Shown in pieces: positions 8,404-19,216 of a stretch of DNA of 61,960 nt (positions within the stretch are counted from its first letter, which is position 1; each line of letters starts with the position of its first letter). Made by a program: the position numbers and the translations under genes. Origin of the DNA: an uncultured Sphingomonas sp. (GTDB lineage: Bacteria > Pseudomonadota > Alphaproteobacteria > Sphingomonadales > Sphingomonadaceae); contig CAJYSA010000118.1 of NCBI GenBank assembly GCA_913777325.1, forward strand, positions 1-61,960, given 5' to 3'. The notes under the pieces are model-generated. The model saw only the letters and a program-made list of their open reading frames with translations. It searched no databases and was not told the DNA's origin.

Positions 8404-9560
8404 GCGAACGCCTTCTTGGTCGTGGCCGCGCCCACCATCACCCGCGCCTTGGGCGCGTCGAGGCTCTCCACCAGATCGGCCAGGTCGGTGACGGCATGCG
8501 GCGCCCCGCACGAGCGGGCGCGGGTGGCGGCATTGCCCAGGGCTTCGGGATCGAGTCCGAGTTTCTGCATCTGCTTGGCGAGTTCCGGCGGCGTGAAGGC
8601 CGATTGCTGGATCGTGCGCGCGCCGCCGGCGGCGGTGATCTCGCGCGCGTTGGCGGTCTGGTGATCGTCGGTCGCCGACGGCAGCGGCACGAGGATCGCG
8701 GGGCGCCCGGCGGCGGTCAGCTCGGCGATCGTCGACGCGCCCGCGCGCGCGATCACCAGATGCGACCAGCCGAGCTGCTCGGGCAGGTCGGGCAGATAGG
8801 TGGCCAGATCGGCCGCGATATCGAGCTGCGCATATTTCTCGCGCACCGCGTCGATGTCCTCGATCCGCGCCTGGTGGGTCACCTGCAGGCGGCGGCGGAA
8901 GGCGACCGGCAATAATGCGAGACCATCCGGCACCACCTGGCTCAGAATCGACGCGCCCTGGCTACCGCCGGTGACAAGTACGCGGAATATTCCGTCTTCT
9001 TCTGGCACCGGATAGGGTTTTGCGCGCAACGCCAGTACGCTTTCGCGCACCGGATTGCCGATCAGATGCGCCTTGAACCGGTGCCGCGACTTCAGCCGCT
9101 CGGTCTCGGCATAGCTGGTCGCGATCGCATCGACGCGCCCCGCCACCAGGCGGTTGACGCGTCCCAGCACCGCATTCTGCTCGTGGACCGCGGTCGGAAT
9201 GCCTGCCGCGAACGCTGCCGAAAGCGCTGGAAACGCGGGATAACCGCCGAAACCGATCACCGCCGCCGGGCGGAAGGTGCGGTACAGCTCGCGCGCCATG
9301 CCGCGCCCCTGCACCATCAGCCGCGCCGCCTTCGCCCAGCCCAGCGGCCCGCCCGCGAACCGCCCGGCCGGGATCACATGCGTCTGAATTCCCTCGAACA
9401 GTCCCGGAAACCGCACCCCCCGCGCGTCACTGACCAGCGCAACCCTATGACCACGCTTGGTTAATTCGGCGGCGAGCGCTGCGGCGGGCACCATATGCCC
9501 GCCCGTCCCACCGGCGGCGAGCACATAGTGGCGGGGGCGGAAATCGCGAACCTGCGTCAT
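8400..9560 (-). CDS. murG: Lipid II synthase, GlcNAc transferase MurG
   Basis: This peripheral membrane GT-B glycosyltransferase adds GlcNAc from UDP-GlcNAc to lipid I, making lipid II. The start is ATG 9560 ([22 protein letters not shown]), which overlaps the ftsW stop as ATGA and gives 386 residues. The first glycine loop [10 protein letters not shown] is near residue 16 and the second, TGGSQGA, near 190. The donor-binding region has [11 protein letters not shown]-like residues ([24 protein letters not shown] is split by a conserved Pro) around 265-290. It lies between ftsW and murC in canonical order. Confidence 0.96.
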   Translation of the reverse strand: MTQVRDFRPRHYVLAAGGTGGHMVPAAALAAELTKRGHRVALVSDARGVRFPGLFEGIQTHVIPAGRFAGGPLGWAKAARLMVQGRGMARELYRTFRPAAVIGFGGYPAFPALSAAFAAGIPTAVHEQNAVLGRVNRLVAGRVDAIATSYAETERLKSRHRFKAHLIGNPVRESVLALRAKPYPVPEEDGIFRVLVTGGSQGASILSQVVPDGLALLPVAFRRRLQVTHQARIEDIDAVREKYAQLDIAADLATYLPDLPEQLGWSHLVIARAGASTIAELTAAGRPAILVPLPSATDDHQTANAREITAAGGARTIQQSAFTPPELAKQMQKLGLDPEALGNAATRARSCGAPHAVTDLADLVESLDAPKARVMVGAATTKKAFA

Positions 9561-10786
9561 TCGGCGCTCCAGCGTTGCTGCGCGATATAGGGGCTGCGCA
9601 ACAGGAACGGATTGCGGCGCGTGAACGCCAGCAGCAATCCCATTCCCATCGACAGCGCGATCATCGACGACCCGCCATAACTGATGAAGGGCAGCGTCAT
9701 CCCCTTGGACGGCGCCAGCCCGGTGTTGACCGCCATCGAGATCAGCGCCTGCGCCCCGAACTGCACCGCCAGCCCCGACGCGGCGAGCAGCCGGAAAGGA
9801 TCCTGTTCGTCCAGCAACTTCACGAACACGCGCACCACCACCGCCAGGAACACCAGCGCGACGATCATGCACGCCAGCAGCCCGAATTCCTCCCCAATCA
9901 CCGAGAAGATATAGTCGGTGTGCGCCTCGGGCAGGCCGAATTTCACCGTTCCCGCGCCCGGCCCGGTCCCGAACCACCCGCCGGAGGTGAGCGTGTTGTG
10001 CGCGGCGTTGGTCTGGAAATGATCCGCCGCGCCGTCGCCTTCGACACCCGGAAACAGGAAGGCGTCGATCCGCTTGCGGGCGGTGCCGTAGAAGACATAG
10101 GCCGCGACCAGCGCGACCGGGATCATCGACAGAAAGCCCAGGATCACCCGCGTCGGCGTGCCCGCGATCACCACCAGCGCCAGCCAAATCGTGCAGAAGA
10201 TCACCGTCTGCCCGAAATCGGGCTGCAGCATCAACAGCACCGCGATCAACCCGGTCAGCCCGGCAGTGATCGCGGTGACCGGCAGATCGGCGTCTCGCGA
10301 CTTGAACGACAGCAGCCACGCCACCGTCACCACGAAGAACGGCTTCAGGAATTCGGAAGGCTGGAACTGCGCGAAGCCGAACCCTACCCAGCGCCGCGCG
10401 CCGTTCACGCTGACGCCGACAAACGGCACGAACACCATCAACGCGACACACACCGCCGCCCCGATCAACGACATGCGTCGTGCCATCGTCAGCGGCAGCA
10501 TCGACACGCCGAACAGCACCGGCAACGACACCGCGACCCACATCGTCTGGCGCCAGAAATAATGCAGCGGCGCGAAATGCACATGCTCGCCCGAATAACG
10601 GACCGCCGTGGCGGGCGACCCCGCCGCGACGGCGATCAGTCCGATCGCGATCAGGAACAGCGCCAGCAGCAGCAGCACACGATCGATATCCCAGAACCAC
10701 GTGCCGAGCGGTGACGGATCGCCGCGCCCGCCGCGATTGCGCAGCGGCACCGCGGGGCGCGTGCGATCGGTGCGCGTCCCGCTCAT
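9557..10786 (-). CDS. ftsW: Septal peptidoglycan polymerase FtsW (SEDS family)
   Basis: This polytopic inner-membrane glycosyltransferase polymerises lipid II at the septum together with FtsI. The start at ATG 10786 ([11 protein letters not shown]) overlaps the murD stop as ATGA and gives 409 residues. About ten hydrophobic segments follow a short cytoplasmic tail. SEDS landmarks include GARRWVGFGFAQFQPSE near residue 140, the catalytic-loop region SGGWFGTGPGAGTVKFGLPEAHTD in the middle (read in two parts), and PFISYGGSS near the C-terminus. The family and place in the cluster, between murD and murG, leave little doubt. Confidence 0.95.
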   Translation of the reverse strand: MSGTRTDRTRPAVPLRNRGGRGDPSPLGTWFWDIDRVLLLLALFLIAIGLIAVAAGSPATAVRYSGEHVHFAPLHYFWRQTMWVAVSLPVLFGVSMLPLTMARRMSLIGAAVCVALMVFVPFVGVSVNGARRWVGFGFAQFQPSEFLKPFFVVTVAWLLSFKSRDADLPVTAITAGLTGLIAVLLMLQPDFGQTVIFCTIWLALVVIAGTPTRVILGFLSMIPVALVAAYVFYGTARKRIDAFLFPGVEGDGAADHFQTNAAHNTLTSGGWFGTGPGAGTVKFGLPEAHTDYIFSVIGEEFGLLACMIVALVFLAVVVRVFVKLLDEQDPFRLLAASGLAVQFGAQALISMAVNTGLAPSKGMTLPFISYGGSSMIALSMGMGLLLAFTRRNPFLLRSPYIAQQRWSAE

Positions 10787-12093
10787 GCCAGTTCCTCCAC
10801 CGCCGCGCGGAACGCGAGGCCACGCGCCTCGAAATCGCGGAACTGATCGAATGAGGCCGCCGCGGGCGACAGCAGCACGACATCGCCACGCTCCGCCTCC
10901 TGCGCCGCCAGCTTCACCGCACGCTCCAGCGTTTCGACCTCGGCGACGGGCACCTGCCCGCGCAGCACCGCGGCAAAGCGCGGGCCGCCCTCGCCGATCG
11001 TATAGGCGCGCACCACGTTGCCCAGATGCGGCACACACGCGTCGAGATCACCGCCCTTCACCTTTCCGCCCAGGATCCAGTGGATGCGCGGGAAGGCGGC
11101 GAGCGCGGGGGCGGCGCTTTCGGGGTTGGTCGCCTTGCTGTCGTTGACCCATGCGACACCGTTCAGCGTCGCGACCCGCTCCATGCGATGCGGCAGGCCG
11201 ATGAAGGTCTCCAGAGCCCGCTCGATCGTGGCGGTGTCGATGCCCAGTGCCTCCGCCACCGCGACCGCGGCCTTGGCATTCTGCGCGTTGTGCGGGCCTT
11301 GCAGCGAAGGCCAGCGCGCCTGCTCGCCGGGCAGCGGCACGCCGTCGATGAAGCGGACGCTCATCCCCTCGGGCGCATCGTCCAGCACGCCGAACTCCGC
11401 CTCCGCCTCGTAATCGACGACGGCGAGGTGCGCGCGGGACTGCATCGCGAACAGCCGCGCCTTGCTGGCGGCATAGCCGCCCAGCCCGTTATAACGTTCG
11501 AGATGGTCGGGTGTGACGTTGAGCAACACCGCGACCTCGCAGTCGAGCGTCCGCGTCAGGTCGATCTGGTAGCTCGACAGCTCCAGTACGTAGACGCCAC
11601 CCGCCGGCAACGATGGCTGCGCGAGGATCGGCAGCCCGATGTTCCCACCCATTTGCGCGGGCACGCCGGCGGTATCGAGGATGTGGTGGATCAGCGCGGT
11701 CGTGGTCGATTTGCCGTTGGTGCCGGTGATCCCGACCACCTTGTGGGGCGGCAGGTCGGCGCGGGCCTGCGCGAACAATTCGATATCGCCGATGACCGGC
11801 ACACCCGCCGCGCGCGCTTTCGCCGCCAGCGGATGCGTGTTGAGCGGCACGCCGGGCGACACGATGATCGCGTCCAGCGTCATCTCGGTCCATTGCGTGA
11901 AATCGGTAACGATCAGACTCGATCCGGCACCCGGAATGCCGTGGTCGCCGATCGCGCTGCGCCGCGCATCGTCATCGTCCCACGCCACGACGAACGCGCC
12001 GCCCGCGAGCAGCGCACGAACGGTCGCGGCGCCCGAGCGTGCCAGCCCGAGCACCGCATATGTCTTCCCCGTCCAGGCGCGTGAGGTCATCAT
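10783..12093 (-). CDS. murD: UDP-N-acetylmuramoylalanine--D-glutamate ligase
   Basis: This cytoplasmic Mur ligase adds D-Glu to UDP-MurNAc-L-Ala using ATP. The 436-residue product begins [21 protein letters not shown], with a UDP-binding Rossmann turn. The ATP loop [14 protein letters not shown] is near residue 116, ELSSYQID near 168, and [24 protein letters not shown] near 300 (two conserved blocks, HRxE and NDSKATN). The ATGATG start overlaps the mraY stop. It is followed by ftsW through another ATGA overlap. Confidence 0.96.
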   Translation of the reverse strand: MMTSRAWTGKTYAVLGLARSGAATVRALLAGGAFVVAWDDDDARRSAIGDHGIPGAGSSLIVTDFTQWTEMTLDAIIVSPGVPLNTHPLAAKARAAGVPVIGDIELFAQARADLPPHKVVGITGTNGKSTTTALIHHILDTAGVPAQMGGNIGLPILAQPSLPAGGVYVLELSSYQIDLTRTLDCEVAVLLNVTPDHLERYNGLGGYAASKARLFAMQSRAHLAVVDYEAEAEFGVLDDAPEGMSVRFIDGVPLPGEQARWPSLQGPHNAQNAKAAVAVAEALGIDTATIERALETFIGLPHRMERVATLNGVAWVNDSKATNPESAAPALAAFPRIHWILGGKVKGGDLDACVPHLGNVVRAYTIGEGGPRFAAVLRGQVPVAEVETLERAVKLAAQEAERGDVVLLSPAAASFDQFRDFEARGLAFRAAVEELA

Positions 12094-13160
12094 CGCAGCT
12101 TCAACGTCGATAGGCCTGCCAGCGCCAGCACCAGCGCGATGATCCAGAACCGGATCACCACGGTCGGTTCGCTCCAGCCCAGTTGTTCGAAATGGTGGTG
12201 GATCGGCGCCATGCGGAAGATGCGCTTGCCAGTGCGCTTGTACCAGAACACCTGGATGATGACCGATAGCGCTTCGACCACGAACAGCCCGCCGATGATC
12301 CCCAGCACGATCTCGTGATGCGCGACCACCGCGATCGTGCCGAGCGCGCCGCCTAGCGCAAGGCTGCCGGTGTCGCCCATGAACACCGCCGCCGGGGGCG
12401 CGTTATACCACAGGAAGGCGAGCCCGCCGCCGATCACCGCGCCGCAGAAGATCGCCAGCTCGCCCGCGCGCGGCACGTGCGGGATGCCGAGGTAATCGGC
12501 GAACTTCACGTTGCCCGCCAGATACACGATCAGCATGAACGCGACGCTGGCGATGATGACGGGCATCGTCGCCAGCCCGTCGAGACCGTCGGTCAGGTTC
12601 ACCGCATTGCCGAACGCGACGATCGTGAACGCCGCGAAGATCGGATAGAAGTAGCCGAGGTCGATGAAATAGCGGCTGGTGAACGGGAAATAGAGTCCCG
12701 ACCCGTTCTCCTGCATCACGATCCACGCCGCCACGCCCGCGATCCCGAATTCCAGCAGGAGGCGGACGCGGCCTGACACGCCCGCGGTGCTGGCCTTGCG
12801 CACCTTGTCGTAATCGTCGAGGAACCCGATCGCGCCGAAGCCGAGCGTGACGAACAGGCACGCCCAGACAAAGGGATTGCGCAGGTCCATCCAGATCATC
12901 ACCGACAGCACCAGGCTGGTCAGGATCATCAGCCCGCCCATCGTCGGCGTACCGCGCTTGGCCAGATGAGTCTGCGGGCCGTCGGCACGGATCGGCTGCC
13001 CCTTGCCCTGTCGCACGCGCAGCCAGCCGATGAAGCGCGGCCCGATGATCAGGCCGATCAGCAGCGCGGTCGCCACCGCCGCACCGGCGCGAAACGTCTG
13101 ATAGCGGATCAGATTGAACCCGCCCTCGAAACCGAGTTGTTCGGCGATCCAGTACAGCAA
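12090..13160 (-). CDS. mraY: Phospho-N-acetylmuramoyl-pentapeptide-transferase MraY
   Basis: This integral membrane enzyme transfers phospho-MurNAc-pentapeptide to undecaprenyl phosphate, making lipid I. The 356-residue product has about ten membrane segments. The Mg-binding aspartates are in [10 protein letters not shown] near residue 117, and [10 protein letters not shown] near 190 and APIHHHFE near 318 are family signatures. The only usable start is TTG at 13160, because an in-frame TGA lies four codons upstream. This places it one base after the murF stop. A TTG start could lower MraY expression relative to its neighbours, which is inference. Confidence 0.95.
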   Translation of the reverse strand: MLYWIAEQLGFEGGFNLIRYQTFRAGAAVATALLIGLIIGPRFIGWLRVRQGKGQPIRADGPQTHLAKRGTPTMGGLMILTSLVLSVMIWMDLRNPFVWACLFVTLGFGAIGFLDDYDKVRKASTAGVSGRVRLLLEFGIAGVAAWIVMQENGSGLYFPFTSRYFIDLGYFYPIFAAFTIVAFGNAVNLTDGLDGLATMPVIIASVAFMLIVYLAGNVKFADYLGIPHVPRAGELAIFCGAVIGGGLAFLWYNAPPAAVFMGDTGSLALGGALGTIAVVAHHEIVLGIIGGLFVVEALSVIIQVFWYKRTGKRIFRMAPIHHHFEQLGWSEPTVVIRFWIIALVLALAGLSTLKLR

Positions 13161-13161
13161 C

Positions 13162-14532
13162 TCAACTCATCCCGTTCGCGAGGCCGCTCACCAGCCGCGA
13201 CAGGCCGACTCCGTTCGACCCCTTGACCAGCACCACGTCGCCGGGGCGCACCCGCGCGCGCAGCCGATCGAGCGCCTGGGTTGCGTCGGGCACATGGACG
13301 AAATCGAGCCGCCCCTCAAGCGCCTCGGCCAGTGGCCGCATCGCCTGACCGACCAGCACGGCCGCTTCGACGCGCGCGGCGATCACGTCGTCGGCCAGTC
13401 CGGCATGGAACGCCGCCGAGCCATCGCCCAATTCGCGCATCTCGCCCAGCACCGCCAGATGCCGCCCGCTCTCCTGTGCCAGCACGGCGAGCGTCGCGCG
13501 CATCGATGCGGGGTTGGCGTTGTAGCTCTCGTCGATCACGACCGCGTCGCCGTCCCCGACGCGGACCGTGACGCGCGCGCCACGCCCCGGCAACCCGCCC
13601 AGTTCGCCAAGGGCCAGCCCGGCGAGCGCAAGGTCGGCGCCCACCGCATCGGCCACCGCCAAGACCGCCAGCGCATTGGACACCCAGTGGCGCCCGGGCT
13701 GGGCGATCGTGAAGCTCAGTTGCCGCCCCCCGACGCGAGCGCTGACGAAGCTGCCCCCACCGCGCACCGTCATCGCATCGGCGGCGTTCACGTCGGCCTC
13801 GCGGTTCATCCCGAAGGTGACGATCCGCCCGGCATAGGGCTTGGCCGCCGCGATCAGGCGATCACGATGCGGGCTGTCGAAGGGGATGATCGCAGTGCCG
13901 CCTGGCTCCAGACCCTGGAAAATCTCGCCCTTGGCATCGGCGATCGCGCTTTCGTCCGGGAAAAATTCGGTGTGCGCGGGCGCTATCGCGGTCACCAGTG
14001 CAACGTGCGGACGGACCAGGGTGGTCAGGTGCGCCAACTCGCCCGGATGGTTCATGCCCATCTCCAGCACCGCCAGATCGGTGTCGGCGGGCATCCGTGC
14101 CAGGCTCAGCGGCACGCCGGTATGATTGTTGTAGCTCTTCACCGAACGATGCGCGCGAATTCCCGGCGCGCGGCTCAACGCGGCGAACAACGCCTCCTTG
14201 GTGGACGTCTTGCCCACCGATCCGGTGACCCCGATCACCTTGCCCGCTACCCGCGCGCGCGCGGCGCGGGCAAGGTTCTCCAGCGCGGCAAACGTGTCGT
14301 CGACCCGCACCGCCGGATGCGTGGCCGGCTGCGACACGATCGCGCCGCTCGCGCCCTGCGCGAAGGCCTGATCCAGGAAGCGGTGGCCGTCGGTCTGCTC
14401 GCCGGTCAGCGCGACGAACAGGTCGCGTTCGCCCACTTCGCGCGAGTCGAACGCCACGCCGTCCACCGCGAAGTCCGTCGTCGCGGAGCCGCCGGTCGCG
14501 GCAGCAATCTCGTCGGCGGTCCACAGCGTCAT
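13162..14532 (-). CDS. murF: UDP-MurNAc-tripeptide--D-alanyl-D-alanine ligase
   Basis: This Mur ligase joins the D-Ala-D-Ala dipeptide to the UDP-MurNAc-tripeptide, finishing the cytoplasmic precursor. The 456-residue product begins [15 protein letters not shown]. The ATP loop [15 protein letters not shown] lies near residue 105, [10 protein letters not shown] near 160 and [13 protein letters not shown] near 335, all typical of MurF. The ATG overlaps the murE stop as ATGA. The mraY TTG follows one base after its TGA. Confidence 0.96.
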   Translation of the reverse strand: MTLWTADEIAAATGGSATTDFAVDGVAFDSREVGERDLFVALTGEQTDGHRFLDQAFAQGASGAIVSQPATHPAVRVDDTFAALENLARAARARVAGKVIGVTGSVGKTSTKEALFAALSRAPGIRAHRSVKSYNNHTGVPLSLARMPADTDLAVLEMGMNHPGELAHLTTLVRPHVALVTAIAPAHTEFFPDESAIADAKGEIFQGLEPGGTAIIPFDSPHRDRLIAAAKPYAGRIVTFGMNREADVNAADAMTVRGGGSFVSARVGGRQLSFTIAQPGRHWVSNALAVLAVADAVGADLALAGLALGELGGLPGRGARVTVRVGDGDAVVIDESYNANPASMRATLAVLAQESGRHLAVLGEMRELGDGSAAFHAGLADDVIAARVEAAVLVGQAMRPLAEALEGRLDFVHVPDATQALDRLRARVRPGDVVLVKGSNGVGLSRLVSGLANGMS

Positions 14533-15944
14533 GCAGCCACCTCGCGCGCGACCGCCACGTCGTCGAACGGCAGCACGAGGTCGCCGATGATCTGTCCTTG
14601 CTCGTGCCCCTTGCCGGCGATCAGCACGATGTCGCCGGCGCGCGCCTCGGCCACCGCCGCTGCGATCGCGGCACGCCGGTCGCCGATCTCGCGGGCCGCC
14701 GGCGCGCCTTCCAGCAGCGCGCGGCGGATCGTCGCCGGATCTTCGCTGCGCGGATTGTCGTCGGTCACGATCACCAGATCGGCACTGGCCGTCGCCACCT
14801 GCCCCATCGGCACCCGCTTGCCCGCATCGCGGTCACCACCGGCGCCCAGCACCAGGATCAGTCGCCCTTCCACATGCGGGCGCAGCGCCTCGCACGCCGC
14901 CTCGATCGCGTCGGGCGTATGTGCGTAATCGACATAGATCGGCGCCCCGCTCGCGGCGATCGCGGCGCGCTCAAGCCGGCCGCGCACCGGCTGGAGCCGT
15001 GCCAGCCCGGCGATCGTCGTCGCGATGTCACCCCCTGTCGCGATCACGAGCCCGGCGGCGACCAGCGCGTTGGCGGCCTGATAACCGCCGATCAGCGGCA
15101 AGGTCACGCCGTGATCGATGCCACCCGCGTGGATCGTCAGCCCCTGCCCCAGCAGGGTCGGTGCGCGCGCGACCAGCCGAAGGTCGTCACCATGCTCGCC
15201 GACGGTGAACAGCCGGTTGCCGCGCTCGCGCGCCAGGTCCAGCACGCGTTCGGAATTGGGATCGTCCACCCACACCACCGCCGTGCCACTGTCGCTCAGC
15301 ACCTGCGCGAACAGCCGCAGCTTGGCGGTGAAATACGCCGCCATGTCGCCATGATAATCGAGGTGATCGCGGCTCAGGTTCGTGAACGCCGCCGCTGTCA
15401 CCGGCAGTCCCTCGGTGCGATACTGGCTGAGCCCGTGGCTCGACGCCTCGAACGCGACATGGGTCACGCCCTCGCGCGCCAGCCCCGCGACGTTCGACAG
15501 GAACGTGACGACATCGGGGGTGGTCAGTCCGGTAACGACCCGTTCGTCGGCGGTCGCGACGCCGAGCGTCCCGATCGACGCGGCATGATACCCCGCCATC
15601 CGCCACAATTGCCGCGTCATTTCGACGGTCGACGTCTTGCCGTTGGTGCCGGTCACCGCGACGGCGGTTCCCGGGAACGGCGCGAAGAAGCGGGCGGCCA
15701 ACCGCGCGAACGCCTCACGTGGGTTGTCGTCGCGGATATGCAGCGCACCCTGGACGGTCGCCTCGGGACGCGCGACCACCGCGATCGCACCGGCCTCGAT
15801 CGCGGCGGGGATGAAGTCCTCCCCGTTGACCCGAGCGCCCTCGAACGCGCCGAAGATCGTTCCCGGCGCGACCTTTCGATGGTCGATCGCGAAACCGGTA
15901 ACGCCCGAACCGTCACCATGTGGGACCAGTTGCGACAACTTCAT
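14529..15944 (-). CDS. murE: UDP-MurNAc-L-Ala-D-Glu--meso-2,6-diaminopimelate ligase
   Basis: This Mur ligase adds the third stem-peptide residue. The start at ATG 15944 (MKLSQLVPHGDGSGV) is preceded by GAGGGA and lies 10 bases after the ftsI stop, giving 471 residues. The ATP loop AVTGTNGKTSTVE is near residue 100 and EASSHGLSQYR near 170. The motif DNPRSEDP near residue 395 is the one that selects meso-diaminopimelate, so a Gram-negative type cross-bridge is expected. The frame extends upstream of the ATG, but that part is antisense-like noise inside ftsI. Confidence 0.96.
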   Translation of the reverse strand: MKLSQLVPHGDGSGVTGFAIDHRKVAPGTIFGAFEGARVNGEDFIPAAIEAGAIAVVARPEATVQGALHIRDDNPREAFARLAARFFAPFPGTAVAVTGTNGKTSTVEMTRQLWRMAGYHAASIGTLGVATADERVVTGLTTPDVVTFLSNVAGLAREGVTHVAFEASSHGLSQYRTEGLPVTAAAFTNLSRDHLDYHGDMAAYFTAKLRLFAQVLSDSGTAVVWVDDPNSERVLDLARERGNRLFTVGEHGDDLRLVARAPTLLGQGLTIHAGGIDHGVTLPLIGGYQAANALVAAGLVIATGGDIATTIAGLARLQPVRGRLERAAIAASGAPIYVDYAHTPDAIEAACEALRPHVEGRLILVLGAGGDRDAGKRVPMGQVATASADLVIVTDDNPRSEDPATIRRALLEGAPAAREIGDRRAAIAAAVAEARAGDIVLIAGKGHEQGQIIGDLVLPFDDVAVAREVAA

Positions 15945-15954
15945 GCCGCGTCCC

Positions 15955-17670
15955 TCACTGTCCACCGCTCTTGGGCACGCGATCCGGATCCTCCCACAGC
16001 GTCGGCACGATGTCCGACACGTCGATGTCGCGATGGTCGTCGGGCACCACACCCAGGATCGCCCCCACCCGCGCGATCGTCCGCCCGACCACTGGCGCGG
16101 CATTCCATGCGGCGGTCTTCCAACCGAAGGTCTCCTTGGTGCCCAGCGGCGAGTCCAGCATCGCGACGACGACATAACGCGGGGAGTCCATCGGGAAGGC
16201 CGCCGCGAAGGTGGCCACGTTGCGCGACCGGTCATACCCGCCGGCGACCGCCGCCTCGGCGGTGCCGGTCTTGCCGCCGACCCTGTAGCCCGGCGCATCG
16301 CCCTTGCGGCCCGTGCCGCGCAAGACGATCAACCGCAGCATCTGCCGCATCCGCGCGCTCGTCGCCTCGCTGATCACGCGCCGTCCAGCCGGGGCATGTC
16401 CCGGCGCGACCTTCAGCAAAGTCGCTGGCCGCCACGTCCCGCCGTTCACCAACGCGGCGTAGGCGTTGGCGAGGTGCAGCGGCGTCACCGCGATGCCATG
16501 GCCGTAGGCGGTGGTCATCGTCGTGGTGCGGGCCCAGAAGGTCGGCCACAATGGGCGCCCCTTCTCCCGCACTTCGATATCGGGACGCGTGTCGAAACCG
16601 AGCTTCTTGAACATCGCCTGCATCCGCTCCGGCCCGACCTCGTCGGCGACGCGCGCGGTCGCGACGTTCGAGGAATAGATCAGCGTCTCGGCCATGTTCA
16701 GCCAGCGCTTTGGATCGCCGCGCTCGTCATGGATCGTGAACCGCCCTACCTGCAGCGGATGCGTCGCGTCGAAGCGCCGCTCCATCGAGGTCACGACACC
16801 ATTGTCGATCGCCGCGGCCATCGTGATCGGCTTGAAGGTGGAACCCAGCTCGAACACGCTCTGCGTCGTGATGTTGCGCAGCTGGTCGGTCCCGGACATG
16901 CCGACGCGGTTCGGATTGAACGTCGGCAGCGACACCATCGCGATCACCTCGCCGGTCGCCACGTCGAGCACGATCCCGCCGCCGCCGCGCGCGGAGAAAG
17001 TGGTCATCGCGCGGCCCAGCTCGCTCTCCATCGCCGCCTGGACGCGGGTGTCGATCGACAATTGTACCGGCTGGTTGATCGTCGCCGGGTTTGTCAGCCG
17101 CTCGTCGAGGGCACGCTCCATCCCGCTCATGCCGTGCCCGCCGCTGATGAAGCCCAGCACATGCGCCGCCATCGAGGATTGCGGATACAGCCGCTGCGTC
17201 TCACGCTCGAACACGATCCCCGGCTCGCCGATCGCGTTGACCGCCTCTACCAGCGCGGGGCTGGCGCGACGATTGAGGTAGGTGAAGCTGACCGGCCGCG
17301 TGATCTGCGCATAGAACCATGCCTGATCGCCACGGTCGGGCATCAGGTCGGCCAGCTTCTGCGCGATTTGGACCGGATCGCCGAGCAGCTTTTTCGGGTG
17401 GACGCCGATCGTCCAGGCATCGATCGTGCGTGCCAGCGGTGCACCGTTGCGGTCGACGATGTCGCCGCGCGGGGCCGCCAGCGTCGTGGCCGCACCGCGC
17501 TCACCCCCCTCCAGCACGCCGAGCATCGCCAACCGCCCGATGACGATAAACACCGCCGCCGCGAACAGCAGCAGCAGGATCATCAGGCGCAGGTGTTGCG
17601 TCGCCAGCAATTGCTGGCGCTGGTCGCCCGAGCGGCCGGCGCGAAGCGGTCGGGCGACGAGCGTGGTCAC
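15955..17670 (-). CDS. ftsI: Septal peptidoglycan transpeptidase FtsI (PBP3)
   Basis: This bitopic class B penicillin-binding protein cross-links septal peptidoglycan with FtsW. The 571-residue product has one membrane segment near residues 28-50 (LMILLLLFAAAVFIVIG) and a PBP dimerisation domain with RGDIVDRNG near 68. The transpeptidase domain carries SxxK as GSTFKPIT near 280, SxN as YSSNVATA near 334 and KTG as GGKTGTAEA near 470. The start is GTG 17670, which overlaps the ftsL stop as GTGA. murE follows after 10 bases. Confidence 0.96.
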   Translation of the reverse strand: MTTLVARPLRAGRSGDQRQQLLATQHLRLMILLLLFAAAVFIVIGRLAMLGVLEGGERGAATTLAAPRGDIVDRNGAPLARTIDAWTIGVHPKKLLGDPVQIAQKLADLMPDRGDQAWFYAQITRPVSFTYLNRRASPALVEAVNAIGEPGIVFERETQRLYPQSSMAAHVLGFISGGHGMSGMERALDERLTNPATINQPVQLSIDTRVQAAMESELGRAMTTFSARGGGGIVLDVATGEVIAMVSLPTFNPNRVGMSGTDQLRNITTQSVFELGSTFKPITMAAAIDNGVVTSMERRFDATHPLQVGRFTIHDERGDPKRWLNMAETLIYSSNVATARVADEVGPERMQAMFKKLGFDTRPDIEVREKGRPLWPTFWARTTTMTTAYGHGIAVTPLHLANAYAALVNGGTWRPATLLKVAPGHAPAGRRVISEATSARMRQMLRLIVLRGTGRKGDAPGYRVGGKTGTAEAAVAGGYDRSRNVATFAAAFPMDSPRYVVVAMLDSPLGTKETFGWKTAAWNAAPVVGRTIARVGAILGVVPDDHRDIDVSDIVPTLWEDPDRVPKSGGQ

Positions 17671-18278
17671 CGCAGGCGGCTCCGTTCGGCCCGCGCGCCG
17701 CTCAGCAGATCGCCGAGCGTGTTCTCGCTCAGCAAGCCGCGATCGAGCATCGCGACCTTCGCCACCTTCACCGGAGCGGCGACCGCGCGCACCGCCACCT
17801 TGGTAACGGTGACGGGCGGCGTGGCGGCGGCGACCTGAACCGCGGCGACCTTCACGACGGTGGCAGGTGCCACGCTGGCGGTGGCGACCGCGGGTACGCT
17901 CGGCGTGGCGGCAACCGGCGCGGACGGTACGATCAGCTGTGCGGTCTGTACCGGCACGTCGCGACCCGGCACCGGCACGCCCTGCACCGGCGACAGCGCG
18001 GCGAGCGCGCGCTCATCCGCCACGAACTGCTGCGCCGTCGGCACCGTCAGCGCCAGCGTGTTGCCGTTCCACCGCTCCAGCTGTGCAAGGTTGGCGCGCA
18101 CGTCGAACTCGGTTTCCAGCGCGCGAATATCGCGCTCGGCGCTGGCGATGCGACGATCGACCTGCTCCAGCCGCTTGCGTTCCGCGGCGACCTGCGACGA
18201 CACGAGATAGAAGCCGATCGCCACGATCGCGCAACCGGTCAGCCAGCCCAGCCCCTTCAACCGATAAATCGCCGCCAT
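17667..18278 (-). CDS. ftsL: Cell division protein FtsL
   Basis: This small bitopic divisome protein pairs with FtsB and FtsQ. The 203-residue product begins MAAIYRLKGLGWL, has a membrane helix near residues 11-28, and then a coiled coil of about 50 residues (AAERKRLEQVDRRIASAERD). The start at ATG 18278 lies two bases after the rsmH stop. The C-terminal 90 residues are a Val/Ala/Pro/Thr-rich segment that is long compared with the 110-120 residues common in the family. The assignment rests mainly on position and topology, since FtsL sequences diverge quickly. Confidence 0.85.
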   Translation of the reverse strand: MAAIYRLKGLGWLTGCAIVAIGFYLVSSQVAAERKRLEQVDRRIASAERDIRALETEFDVRANLAQLERWNGNTLALTVPTAQQFVADERALAALSPVQGVPVPGRDVPVQTAQLIVPSAPVAATPSVPAVATASVAPATVVKVAAVQVAAATPPVTVTKVAVRAVAAPVKVAKVAMLDRGLLSENTLGDLLSGARAERSRLR

Positions 18279-18280
18279 CG

Positions 18281-19216
18281 TTACGCCTCCAAACGCCAAG
18301 GGGCCGCCCCGGTACGCCGGGCGGTACGAAGAGTGGCGGAGCGGGCGCGCGGATTGGCCGCCAGCTCCGTGTCGCTCGCGCGGATCGCACGGGCGGTGAT
18401 CTCGAAGGTTGCGGCGCGCGATGCGCCGCTGACCGGCAGGTGACGCGACCCACCGGGCGCCGCGCCCGAACGGTCGCGCAGGAAGCGCTTGACGATGCGA
18501 TCCTCCAGCGAGTGGAAGGTCACGATCGCCAGCCGGCCGCCCGGTTTCAGCACGCGCTCGGCGGCTCCCAGCCCACGGGCCAACTCGTCCAGCTCGCCGT
18601 TGACGTGGATGCGCACCGCCTGGAACGCCCGGGTCGCGGGGTCCTTCTTGTCGTGCGGTCGGTGACCCAGCGCCTTGCGCACGACGTTGGCGAATTGCGC
18701 GGTCGTGGTCAGCGGGCGCGCCGCGACCACCGCGCGCGCGATGCGGCGCGATTTCGGCTCCTCGCCATATTGGTAGAGGACGTCGGCGATCGCCTCTTCA
18801 TCCGCCTCGTTCAGGAAGTCGGCGGCGGACATCCCGTCCTGGCTCATCCGCATGTCGAGCGGCCCGTCCGACTGGAACGAGAAGCCGCGCTCGGCCTGGT
18901 CGAGTTGCATCGACGACACGCCGATATCCATCGTCACGCCGTCCACCGGCACCGCGTCACGCGCCGCCAGTTCGGCCTCCAGCGCCGAGAAGGTCGCCGG
19001 CACGAGCGTCAGGTCGGCCTCCGCCTCCAAGGCGCGACCGTTGGCGATCGCATCCGGGTCGCGATCGAACGCGATCACCGCCGCGCCGGTCGCGAGGATG
19101 GCGCGCGTATAGCCGCCCGCACCGAACGTCGCATCGACATGGCGCTCGCCGGGGGCGGGGGCGAGGGCGGCGAGGACTTCGTCGAGCAGGACGGGGATGT
19201 GGGGGACACCGCTCAT
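18281..19216 (-). CDS. rsmH: 16S rRNA (cytosine-1402-N4)-methyltransferase RsmH
   Basis: This SAM-dependent enzyme methylates C1402 in the decoding centre of 16S rRNA. It was formerly called MraW and is a regular dcw member. The 311-residue product begins [18 protein letters not shown] and has the SAM-binding motif [14 protein letters not shown] near residue 28. [19 protein letters not shown] near 98 and [14 protein letters not shown] near 205 are family blocks, and the C-terminus carries [10 protein letters not shown]. Its ATG overlaps the mraZ stop as ATGA. Confidence 0.96.
   Translation of the reverse strand: MSGVPHIPVLLDEVLAALAPAPGERHVDATFGAGGYTRAILATGAAVIAFDRDPDAIANGRALEAEADLTLVPATFSALEAELAARDAVPVDGVTMDIGVSSMQLDQAERGFSFQSDGPLDMRMSQDGMSAADFLNEADEEAIADVLYQYGEEPKSRRIARAVVAARPLTTTAQFANVVRKALGHRPHDKKDPATRAFQAVRIHVNGELDELARGLGAAERVLKPGGRLAIVTFHSLEDRIVKRFLRDRSGAAPGGSRHLPVSGASRAATFEITARAIRASDTELAANPRARSATLRTARRTGAAPWRLEA

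Noticed and set aside
8400-10889. 829-codon minus-strand frame as one long protein
   Set aside because: Only its last 386 codons are MurG. The earlier part is ftsW read in another frame, with a clear ATGA-coupled murG start at 9560.
13114-14928. 604-codon plus-strand frame
   Set aside because: Antisense to murF and murE; no recognisable motif.
15637-17838. 733-codon plus-strand frame
   Set aside because: Antisense to ftsI; composition of a shadow frame.
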